Shown one piece after another: positions 52,121 to 59,876 of a stretch of 64,000 nt of DNA. Under the pieces are notes generated by a model. It did no database searches, had not been told where the DNA came from, and saw only the letters and a list, made by a program, of their open reading frames with translations. The first letter of the stretch is position 1, and every line of letters begins with the position of its first letter. The stretch is from an uncultured Faecalicatena sp. (GTDB lineage: Bacteria; Bacillota; Clostridia; Lachnospirales; Lachnospiraceae): positions 93,697 through 157,696 of the forward strand of contig CAOKHZ010000006.1 of assembly GCA_948468385.1 (NCBI GenBank), given 5' to 3'. Position numbers and translations under genes: made by a program.

Positions 52121-54010
52121 TCACCCTTTCTCCTTTCCGTCTTCCCCCTCCTCGCTTCCTGCATATTTTCTCACGATTTCAAATGGCGCCGGGCCGACAT
52201 CCAGCACTGCCTCGTGAAATTCCTTCTGGGAAAACGCCTCGCCTTTCTGTGCCGCCCATTCCTTTTTCATTTCCAAAAATTCCAAATATCCGATATAATA
52301 TCTCAGATAATTTCCCGGCGAACCGATAATCAATTCATACACCTTTTCAATCGTCTCCACGTCCCCGATTCCATAGGAAGAGAAAAACGCAACCGTGTCC
52401 ATCCGGCTCCATCCGTCATAATGGATACCGATATCGGCCAGCGTATATAACCCAAGCATGATGGAGGCGTTCTTCTGCAACAACGTCGCCTGCGCCTTGG
52501 AAAGCGGGGTCAAATAGTAACTGCACATTTCCGCATATGTCGCCCACCCCTCGACGTAGCCGCCGAAATTAAAGACGCTCCTCACCGGATCCGGATTTTT
52601 CCCCGCAAAATACACCGTCTGGTACAAATGTCCCGGATATCCTTCGTGCGCCAACGTCGTAAACAACGTCAGTTCGCTCCCCATGTGCGCCTGATTGACG
52701 TATATCACGTTGTCTTTATAATCATCAATTGCAGGAATCATGTAATACGCGGGACTTAAATGCTCCTCCATCGCCTTCGGCACATATTTCACGGTATACG
52801 TAGCCTCCGACAACGTTGGAAACGTTTTTTCAATTCCTACCTGCAAATCCTTGAGGATTACGAGCGGGTCCGTCGAAAACTCCGAGGACACCGTCGCCGA
52901 CGCCTGCACGGCTTCCCGCACCCGCATATTGACGCTGCCGCTTTCTACGCTGTGGTCTTTGTCATCCGCGGCCGGACTCCCGCCGCTGCCGCTCTGGTCG
53001 TCACTCTGCCGTTGTATCTCCCCCAGCACGGATTCCATCGCCTCAAGATCCGTCAAAATTTGCTGCTTCGTCAAAAGCTTCATGTCCTCCACCGACCGTT
53101 CGGATCCTGTTCCGACCCGCACCACGTACTCGTAATACTCCTTCCCCTCCGGCAAATAACACAGTCCCTTTTCATTCGTCCCTTTTCCTTTCATTTCTTG
53201 CAACGCGGCCGTCAGTTTTCGATATGCGGGCATCACGTAAGTCCTAAGCATCAACGCGTTTTTCTCCATATAATCACTTTTTTCCTCATCTGTCAGCTCG
53301 TCAATTGACTTGACCCTCTCGACAAACGTGGAAATCAAATAATTATTTTCCCCCATGTCCAAAAACGCGTTACATTGCCGCATGACCTCGTCTACCGCAT
53401 AATCGGCCATGAACAAGCCCGCCTCCGCCTTCTTTTGCTCAAACTCAATCAACGAGTCAAAATATTCCGGCATCGTTTTAAGGAGAGCCAAATATGTATT
53501 TACGTCTTGTTCGGTTCGAAGAGGATATTCTGACAGTACGACGGGAATCTGCGTCTGTACGCCGCTGACCACGCCCAACGGCTCTTCGTATAACAAATAT
53601 TCGGCCCCTTCTTGCGTCATTTCCACACAATATTGCAAAACATCGTAAGTTAATTGATTTTCGGTCGTCAGGCTATCATAGGAAAATTTCTCCAACGCCT
53701 TTTTTAAATTTTCCCCTGAAGCCAATATGGCGCTTTTATCCGTAGAAAATTTCCCAAACGTGATATTGTTTTCCTCAATCCCGTACTTTTGCGGATCCTT
53801 GAGCGTATAGTGAAGGCTTACGGTATTGGCCGCCGCCTCCTGACAAAAGATTTCGGAAGTAAACTCGCGAAACTTTTCGTTTTGCCTTTCCTCCGTCTGG
53901 CTCCCACACCCCACGCAGGTTATGGCAAGGGCAATGGACAGCCCCGCGAGCAATCCCCGAAATCGCCTCTTTGGGAATTCATGTTGCATGTTGAATACTT
54001 GCGAGAACAT
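52121..54010 (-). CDS. DUF885 family lipoprotein, probable metallopeptidase
   Basis: A ~629-residue lipoprotein (lipobox ITCVGC, near residue 35). The DUF885 domain carries the gluzincin-like site TLAHEGYPGHLYQTVY (HEGYPGH, about residue 452), followed by YVEGWATYAEM with the third ligand, as in the family. An insert with Ser/Gly/Asp repeats (QSDDQSGSGGSPAADDKDHS) lies at ~345-370. It probably hydrolyses peptides outside the membrane. Start at 54010 with AGGAG 5 bases upstream; ATG 54034 is less likely. Placed between spmB and spmA, so it may act in spore formation (inference). Confidence 0.85.
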   Translation of the reverse strand: MFSQVFNMQHEFPKRRFRGLLAGLSIALAITCVGCGSQTEERQNEKFREFTSEIFCQEAAANTVSLHYTLKDPQKYGIEENNITFGKFSTDKSAILASGENLKKALEKFSYDSLTTENQLTYDVLQYCVEMTQEGAEYLLYEEPLGVVSGVQTQIPVVLSEYPLRTEQDVNTYLALLKTMPEYFDSLIEFEQKKAEAGLFMADYAVDEVMRQCNAFLDMGENNYLISTFVERVKSIDELTDEEKSDYMEKNALMLRTYVMPAYRKLTAALQEMKGKGTNEKGLCYLPEGKEYYEYVVRVGTGSERSVEDMKLLTKQQILTDLEAMESVLGEIQRQSDDQSGSGGSPAADDKDHSVESGSVNMRVREAVQASATVSSEFSTDPLVILKDLQVGIEKTFPTLSEATYTVKYVPKAMEEHLSPAYYMIPAIDDYKDNVIYVNQAHMGSELTLFTTLAHEGYPGHLYQTVYFAGKNPDPVRSVFNFGGYVEGWATYAEMCSYYLTPLSKAQATLLQKNASIMLGLYTLADIGIHYDGWSRMDTVAFFSSYGIGDVETIEKVYELIIGSPGNYLRYYIGYLEFLEMKKEWAAQKGEAFSQKEFHEAVLDVGPAPFEIVRKYAGSEEGEDGKEKG

Positions 54011-54088
54011 AGAAACTCCTAAGACTCTTTTCATTTATTCTATGAATGAACAAAAATGGTTATTCCTCATTTCCATGCATCCCCGCCC

Positions 54089-54613
54089 TCATAGCATCCC
54101 CGCCAACACGACGCTGGCAATGAGTCCCGCAGCCGTGGCAAGCAACGCGCCCGTAAGGGTATAGCGGGTCTTCGTCACCTTGGCCGTCATAAAATAAACG
54201 CTCATCGTATAAAAAATGGTTTCCGTACACGACATGGAAATGGAACCGATAAGACCAATATAAGAATCCGTACCATGCTCCTTGAAAATATCCAGCAAAA
54301 GGCCCGTGGCGGCTGAAGAAGAAAACATTTTCACGATGGTAAGGGGGACAAGGTCTCCCGGAAACCCGACATGGGCGGTAAATTGCCCGATTATTCCGGA
54401 CACAAAATCCAGAAAGCCCGAAGCCCGCAAAATGCCGACCGCGACCATCAGCCCGACCAACGTGGGCATGATTTTAATCACGGTAAGAAAACCGTCATGT
54501 GCCCCCTTTATAAAAGTGTCATAGACGTCCGTTCCCCTTAACAGCGCATAGACTATGATGGACAGTATCAAAAAAGGAACGATAAAATCAGAAATATAAA
54601 GAAAAATTTGCAT
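54089..54613 (-). CDS. spmB: Spore maturation protein B
   Basis: A 174-residue membrane protein. It starts MQIFLYISDFIVPFLILSII and has the SpmB pieces DTFIKGAHDGFLTVIKIMPTLVGL, VPLTIVKMFSSSAATGLLLDIFKEHGTDSYIG and SCTETIFYTMSVYF, with about five spans. Start at 54613 with AGGAGG 4 bases upstream; an upstream in-frame ATG lacks a site. Together with SpmA it is used in dehydrating the forespore. Confidence 0.9.
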   Translation of the reverse strand: MQIFLYISDFIVPFLILSIIVYALLRGTDVYDTFIKGAHDGFLTVIKIMPTLVGLMVAVGILRASGFLDFVSGIIGQFTAHVGFPGDLVPLTIVKMFSSSAATGLLLDIFKEHGTDSYIGLIGSISMSCTETIFYTMSVYFMTAKVTKTRYTLTGALLATAAGLIASVVLAGML

Positions 54614-54835
54614 ACGGCCTCCTGAAATGGTTTGCGATTTGCAAACATTTAGGCAAACAAACTTGATTATATATATGAAAGAAATGAAATCCACATGCAT
54701 CGACCGCATTCGTTTTTAGTTGTATAATGTTACTTTTTATGGTAAACTTACTACTATGAATAAAATTACTGTAGCGGCTGGTGGCCGTACGGCGGAGCAC
54801 ACGGCTCCGTAAAAAGAATCTTGGGAGGTACGAAG

Positions 54836-55513
54836 ATGTCCAGCTTGACATTGCATAATTTAACCAAAACATACCCGAACGGATATCATTCCGTGAAAAA
54901 CATCTCCCTCGAAATCAAGGACGGGGAGCTTATCGTCCTGCAAGGGCCAAGCGGCTGCGGCAAGTCCACCATCCTGCGCATGATCGGCGGCCTCGAGGAC
55001 ATTACCTCCGGCGACATTTATCTTGGAAACACGTTGCTCAACGACGTTTCGCCATGCGACCGCCCCCTGGCCATGCTGTTCCAAAACTACGCGATGTACC
55101 CTCACTTAAACGTTTATGAAAATATGTCGTTGGGACTGAAATTGCGCAACATGCCCAGAAGCATCATCGACTCCCGTGTCAAGTCAACCGCGGACTTTTT
55201 AGACATCGGCAAACTGTTGGACAAAAAAAACCGCTCCGTCTCCGAAACGGACAAGCAGAAAATCGCCCTCGGACGAGCCATCGTCTGCAAGCCAAAGGTC
55301 ATGCTCGTGGACGAGGATTTTGCACACGGCAATTCCCATCTGCGCCGCGAGTTGCTGCATTATCTTCAAAAAATAAACCAGGACTACCATACGACCATCC
55401 TATATGCCACGAGAACCCCGGAAGAGTCGCGCGACCTTGGCGGAAGAACCATAATCTTGAAAAACGGGGAAATCGACGAAATCATCCCGGCACCATCTCA
55501 CATGGCGCGTTAA
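54836..55513 (+). CDS. Orphan ABC ATPase with degraded motifs
   Basis: 225 residues, N-terminal half close to sugar-importer ATPases (MsmK/UgpC type): Walker A GPSGCGKSTIL at ~36-46 and Q-loop LFQNYAMYPHLNVYENM are intact. The signature LSGGQ is replaced by SVSETDKQK, Walker B reads VMLVDEDFAH in place of LxDEPLSNLD, and the switch His is lost (ATRTPEES for VTHDQ.EA). The C-terminal regulatory domain of importers is absent. No permease gene is near. It may bind ATP but should hydrolyse it poorly if at all. GGGAGG 7 bases before the ATG. Its end overlaps the convergent rsmI gene. Confidence 0.8.
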   Translation: MSSLTLHNLTKTYPNGYHSVKNISLEIKDGELIVLQGPSGCGKSTILRMIGGLEDITSGDIYLGNTLLNDVSPCDRPLAMLFQNYAMYPHLNVYENMSLGLKLRNMPRSIIDSRVKSTADFLDIGKLLDKKNRSVSETDKQKIALGRAIVCKPKVMLVDEDFAHGNSHLRRELLHYLQKINQDYHTTILYATRTPEESRDLGGRTIILKNGEIDEIIPAPSHMAR

Positions 55514-55522
55514 CGCGCCATG
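55501..55522. repeat. Perfect 22-bp palindrome at convergent gene ends
   Basis: The half site is CATGGCGCGTT and the other half is its exact reverse complement. Both genes that meet here end with the codons for Met-Ala-Arg and TAA, and the stops overlap (55510-55513). Confidence 0.9.
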
Positions 55523-56358
55523 ATGAATTCCTGATAAATCTCCCGCTTTGCCACGCCGCGATCCTTGGCGACTTTTTTCATTGCCTCTTTTTTGTCCATT
55601 CCTTGTGACAAATACACTTCCATGTGTTCTTCTATCGACAATTCCTCCCAACGCGCCCGCTCCTCACGTCGCTCTTGTTCCCTGCTTTTGCCCTCGATTA
55701 CCAGCACGCACTCCCCCTTTGGTTCGTGTTCCCCATAATATGACACGGCTTCCCCCAGCGTGGAGCGAAATACCGTCTCATGACGCTTTGTCAATTCCCG
55801 GCAGACACTGACCGCGCGCTCTTCTCCCAAATGATGTTTCAAAAGCTCCAGCGTCTTTAACAATCTATGCGGGGCCTCGTATAAAACCATCGTGCGCGTT
55901 TCCCGCGCAAGTTCCTCCAATACGTTCGCACGTTCCTTTTTATCATTTGGCAAAAATGCCTCAAACGCAAAACGCCTTGTCGGTAAGCCGGACAGCGTCA
56001 GGGCCGTGACGCAGGCCGCCGCGCCCGGAAGCGACGTGACCTTGATTCCCGCCTCATAACACATTTTCACCAATTCCTCGCCCGGATCGGAAATGCCCGG
56101 CGTCCCCGCGTCGGTAATCAACGCAACGTTCTCGCCCGCCAACAGCCTTTCCACTATCTTCCGTCCTTTTTCATACTTATTGTGCTCATGGTAACTCGTC
56201 ATCGGCGTCCGGATTTCAAAATGATTCAAAAGCTTGATGCTATTGCGCGTGTCCTCCGCCGCAATGAAATCCACTTCCTTCAACGTCCGAATAACCCGAA
56301 ACGTCATGTCCTCCAAATTTCCAATCGGGGTCGCGCACAAATATAACGTCCCGGACAT
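55510..56358 (-). CDS. rsmI: 16S rRNA (cytidine-1402-2'-O)-methyltransferase
   Basis: A 282-residue RsmI. Starts SGTLYLCATPIGNLEDMTFR, then AEDTRNSIKLLNHF, LITDAGTPGISDPGEELV (SAM site), LPGAAACVTALTLSGLP and GECVLVIEG. Modifies the ribosomal decoding site with RsmH. GGAGGTGAGGAGC leads to ATG 56358; an in-frame start at 56406 is less likely. It follows the TrmN6-like gene by about 50 bases in a conserved housekeeping run. Confidence 0.93.
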   Translation of the reverse strand: MSGTLYLCATPIGNLEDMTFRVIRTLKEVDFIAAEDTRNSIKLLNHFEIRTPMTSYHEHNKYEKGRKIVERLLAGENVALITDAGTPGISDPGEELVKMCYEAGIKVTSLPGAAACVTALTLSGLPTRRFAFEAFLPNDKKERANVLEELARETRTMVLYEAPHRLLKTLELLKHHLGEERAVSVCRELTKRHETVFRSTLGEAVSYYGEHEPKGECVLVIEGKSREQERREERARWEELSIEEHMEVYLSQGMDKKEAMKKVAKDRGVAKREIYQEFIMAR

Positions 56359-56412
56359 GCTCCTCACCTCCCTTTTACTCATGGTACCGTCGCCGTCAGG
56401 CGACATGCACGT

Positions 56413-57150
56413 TTACTTATTATGCAAAATTATCGGCGGCTCCACCCTTACCCTGGACTTGCCGCCCTTCATCCCCTCTATCAACACCATCGTCGGCTCT
56501 TTGTCCACGTAAGGGTGCACGAACCTGATCCGTTTCGGCTCAATTTTGTACTCACACATTTTTGTCATGATTTCGGCCAATCGAAACGGCTTGTGAACCA
56601 TGTAAAACCGCCCCTTGCTCTCCGGCAAAAGCTTCGCGCTCTCACGCAAAATATCATCTAAGGAGCATAATACCTCGTGTCTGGCAATCGTCCTTGCATC
56701 CCCTATGTTTTTCAGGCCGTGTTCATTTATCATATAAGGAGGATTTGTCGTAATCACGTCAAAAAAGGCCGGCTTAAAAATTGCCGCCGCCTCCTTGACA
56801 TCCCCTTGTATGATTGAAACTCTCTCTTCCAAAGCGTTGACCTTCACGCTACGCCGTGCCATGTCAACGCTTTCCGCCTGAATTTCCAGCCCCGTAAACT
56901 TTTCGCCCCTGCTTTTGCCCGCCAACAAAATGGGAATCACGCCTGTTCCGGTTCCCAAATCCAACACCGTCTCTCCCGGCTTCACCTTGATAAAATCCGA
57001 CAGCAACACCGAGTCAACGCCAAAACAAAACCTGCTCGGGTCTTGGATAATCCAATACCCGCTCAGTTGCAAATCGTCCAAACGCTCGCCCGGACGCAGG
57101 ATTTTTGCGGCAAACTCTTCCGCTTCCCTATCATTCATGTTCCCGACCAT
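56413..57150 (-). CDS. TrmN6-type tRNA (adenine-N6)-methyltransferase
   Basis: A ~245-residue SAM methyltransferase with LDLGTGTGVIPILLAGK (motif I), FTGLEIQAESVDMARRS, IQGDVKE and the amino-methylase motif TTNPPYMI (NPPY), matching the tRNA1(Val) A37 N6 group. The start is uncertain: ATG 57150 or 57138; neither has a strong ribosome site. It is placed 22 bases after the PSP1 gene and very likely co-transcribed with it. Confidence 0.87.
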   Translation of the reverse strand: MVGNMNDREAEEFAAKILRPGERLDDLQLSGYWIIQDPSRFCFGVDSVLLSDFIKVKPGETVLDLGTGTGVIPILLAGKSRGEKFTGLEIQAESVDMARRSVKVNALEERVSIIQGDVKEAAAIFKPAFFDVITTNPPYMINEHGLKNIGDARTIARHEVLCSLDDILRESAKLLPESKGRFYMVHKPFRLAEIMTKMCEYKIEPKRIRFVHPYVDKEPTMVLIEGMKGGKSRVRVEPPIILHNK

Positions 57151-57172
57151 CTTTTCCAACTTTTTACGTCCA

Positions 57173-58051
57173 TCAGTCTTTTTCCAGCTTCGCCAATTCT
57201 TTCATTTCTTCTTTGGAAATTTTGGATTTCTTACGTCTCGGTTTAAACTTCAACTCACTTGCATGATACTCGCGAATTTCCTTTTCATCACTGTCCAACG
57301 TCACGATGACCTTGACAAGCCCCCGCAAGACGCTCAAGGAATGCACATTCCCACTCAACCCTTCCGGCGTCGTGACCGTGTCGCCCACGGACGGCAGGTG
57401 GCTGTTCAACTCCTCGTACGTTTCCTCCTCGTTCGTCAGGCAGCACATTAAACGGCCGCAGACACCGGATATCTTGGTCGGATTCAATGACAAATTCTGC
57501 TCCTTCGCCATCTTAATCGACACCGCGGCAAACTCTGACAAATAGGTGTTGCAACATAAAGGCCGCCCACAAATGCCGATGCCGCCGCGAAACTTCGTCT
57601 CGTCCCTCACTCCAATCTGGCGTAATTCGATTCTCGTGCGAAATACGGAGGCCAAGTCCTTGACCAGCTCACGAAAGTCAATCCGTCCGTCCGCCGTAAA
57701 ATAAAACAACACCTTGTTATTGTCAAACGTATATTCCGCGTCAATCAGCTTCATTTCAAGCTCATGCTTGCGAATCTTCTCCAAACAAACACGAAACGCC
57801 GCCTTTTCCTTTTCCCGGTTTTTCTCCACCGTCTTCTCGTCCTGCTCGGTCGCGATTCTAAGAACCGGCTTCAAAGGCTGCACCACTTCCTCGTCATCCA
57901 CGTCCCTCGGCCCGCTCACGACGCGCCCGTACTCCACGCCGCGCGCCGTCTCCACGATGACATGGTCGCCCTGCCGGATATCCAGCTTTCCCGGCGCAAA
58001 AAAATATACCTTCCCTGCCGTTCTAAACCTCACTCCGATTACCTTCGTCAT
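57173..58051 (-). CDS. ricT: PSP1-domain protein (RicT/YaaT)
   Basis: A 292-residue protein. Starts TKVIGVRFRTAGKVYFFAPG, contains the PSP1 C-terminal domain with RTRIELRQIGVRDETKFRGGIGICGRPLCC and ISGVCGRLMCCL, the Cys-rich segments that bind Fe-S in the Bacillus RicAFT complex. In Bacillus it is needed for RNA maturation by RNase Y, sporulation and competence. The C-terminus is basic then acidic (KPRRKKSKISKEEMKE). AAGGAG 10 bases before ATG 58051. It overlaps the holB end closely. Confidence 0.92.
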   Translation of the reverse strand: MTKVIGVRFRTAGKVYFFAPGKLDIRQGDHVIVETARGVEYGRVVSGPRDVDDEEVVQPLKPVLRIATEQDEKTVEKNREKEKAAFRVCLEKIRKHELEMKLIDAEYTFDNNKVLFYFTADGRIDFRELVKDLASVFRTRIELRQIGVRDETKFRGGIGICGRPLCCNTYLSEFAAVSIKMAKEQNLSLNPTKISGVCGRLMCCLTNEEETYEELNSHLPSVGDTVTTPEGLSGNVHSLSVLRGLVKVIVTLDSDEKEIREYHASELKFKPRRKKSKISKEEMKELAKLEKD

Positions 58052-58068
58052 ATTCCATAATCTCCTTG

Positions 58069-59064
58069 TCAATTCTCCTTGATTGCCTGTAACAGCAAGT
58101 CCATCGTCAACTCGAGGTTCACGTTCGCGTTCAACCTAGACTTCGCCTTTTCCAGCGCGTCCAATATATTTTCAATTCCCTCGTAGGAACTTCTGCTTGC
58201 CCACTCCTTGATATATTTCAGTTGGTCGGCAAAAATGACCCTGTCCACGTTTCGCGTGGCCTTGTACATCAAAACGTCCCGAACCCAGACCGCAATCATG
58301 TCCAAATAGTCGTTAAGCTCCACCTTGTACGTCATGCACCGCTTGACCGCCTCCACGAGTTCTTCCGTACTCATGTCCTTAATCTCTCGCATCAAACGTA
58401 CGACATCTTCTTTTATTTCATTAAAATGCTCCGAATTGGCCAGCATGACCGCCTTTCCGATGCTTCCCTGGGCAAAAGCCACGCACACGTCTGCCTTGTA
58501 GTCCGGAACCAAAAGCTGTTCCATCAAATACTTTTTCACCAGCTGGTCCTTCGTGTTCCGCAGACGTAGCATCACGCATCGTGAGCAAACGGTCGGCAGC
58601 AAGGCACGCGCGTTCTCCGTCAACAACATGATTACCGCATATTCCGGCGGCTCCTCAATCGTCTTGAGAAGCGCGTTCTGCGCCTGCTCCGTCATCAAGT
58701 CCGCCTCCGGGATGATATAAATCTTGTACGGGCTGCCATATGGCTTTATGACAATGTCATTGTTCACCTGCGTGCGAATGTCGTCCACGCTGATCGAGTT
58801 CGGTTTTTCATGCGTCACGTAAACAATGTCCGGCTGGTTGCCATGCACGGCCTGTTTGCAGGACTGGCACTGGCCGCAGGGGTCGCCGTCCTCCCTCCGG
58901 TTTTGACACTGCAGGCTCATGGCAAACAATTTCGCCATGAGCTTCTTGCCCGAACCCCGATTGCCGTTCAAAATATACGCGTGGGAGATTTTCCCCGTCG
59001 TTACGGCACTGCTGATATATTGTATAATGTTCTTGTGTCCTACCACGTTTATGAAACTACTCAT
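58069..59064 (-). CDS. holB: DNA polymerase III delta' subunit
   Basis: A 331-residue clamp-loader subunit: VVGHKNIIQYISSAVTTGKISHAYILNGNRGSGKKLMAKLFA (P-loop), the zinc-binding Cys set CQNRREDGDPCGQCQSCKQ, and the SRC-like segment PTVCSRCVMLRL. Loads the sliding clamp together with DnaX. Lies between the guanylate-kinase-like and ricT genes, the usual order in Clostridia. Confidence 0.92.
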   Translation of the reverse strand: MSSFINVVGHKNIIQYISSAVTTGKISHAYILNGNRGSGKKLMAKLFAMSLQCQNRREDGDPCGQCQSCKQAVHGNQPDIVYVTHEKPNSISVDDIRTQVNNDIVIKPYGSPYKIYIIPEADLMTEQAQNALLKTIEEPPEYAVIMLLTENARALLPTVCSRCVMLRLRNTKDQLVKKYLMEQLLVPDYKADVCVAFAQGSIGKAVMLANSEHFNEIKEDVVRLMREIKDMSTEELVEAVKRCMTYKVELNDYLDMIAVWVRDVLMYKATRNVDRVIFADQLKYIKEWASRSSYEGIENILDALEKAKSRLNANVNLELTMDLLLQAIKEN

Positions 59065-59174
59065 TTTATCACTCTTCTCTCTGTCCGCATGACTTCTTGT
59101 AGTGTTTTAAGGACGCGATTGGCAAAGCCGCATCATGAAACAAAGGTTCGCCAACCAAGTCCACACTAAGTATA

Positions 59175-59765
59175 TCACATTTCCTCTTGAAGATACACCC
59201 CGATTTCATTAATACATTCCATTAAATTCATATTTTGAAATTTTTTATCAATTCCCGCCCGTTTTAGGTTTTCCTCCGAAAAATCAGTCTCATCCGCTAA
59301 GAACCTACGGCACATCTCCGCATATTTCGGCTCTTTCTGCATGCGCTCACGCACAAGCGCCCTTTTAAGCCTTTCGCCGTCCTCCACCTCCACGTACACC
59401 GGAACCATCACGTCCTTCCCAAAATAATTCCGCATCTTCTCGTAGGACTCCAGCGTACCAATCATCAAATAATTATTTCCCTGCAAGTCAATCTGCCCGT
59501 CATCCACCGTGAAATACCGCCAAATGCCATGCCTTGTCTGATACGCCCGCTGCTCAATCACGCGGCCTTCCTGCTCCAATTCGCACAACCGGTCTTCCTC
59601 TACGAAATGGTACTCCACGCCGTCCGTCTCTCCTTCCCGTATCGGACGAGTCGTGTACAGCACGACCCCCTTATACTCTGAAAAGCGGCACTTTAATTCC
59701 TTAAAAATCGAATCTTTTCCCGACGCGCTCTTTCCCATGATATAACAAATCTTTCCCACTTTCAT
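59175..59765 (-). CDS. Guanylate-kinase-like protein
   Basis: A 196-residue P-loop kinase of the guanylate kinase fold: P-loop MGKSASGKDS (canonical Gmk has G-x-S-G-x-G-K-S/T), then VVLYTTRPIREGETDGVEYHFVEE, which matches the GMP-binding TTR.xRxGE.dGxdYhFv pattern. The P-loop ends in Asp rather than Ser/Thr, which is unusual. Lachnospiraceae normally also have a canonical Gmk elsewhere, so this may be a paralogue with another task (inference). GGGGGGAC before ATG 59765. Confidence 0.8.
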   Translation of the reverse strand: MKVGKICYIMGKSASGKDSIFKELKCRFSEYKGVVLYTTRPIREGETDGVEYHFVEEDRLCELEQEGRVIEQRAYQTRHGIWRYFTVDDGQIDLQGNNYLMIGTLESYEKMRNYFGKDVMVPVYVEVEDGERLKRALVRERMQKEPKYAEMCRRFLADETDFSEENLKRAGIDKKFQNMNLMECINEIGVYLQEEM

Positions 59766-59876
59766 GTCCCCCCTCGCTTCGCGCATATACGACCGCCCTT
59801 GCCGAATGCACTTGCAATTTACGGCTCATTTCGCCACACATGAGTCCCCGTCGTACCTCGCGGCACGCCGCTTTTG

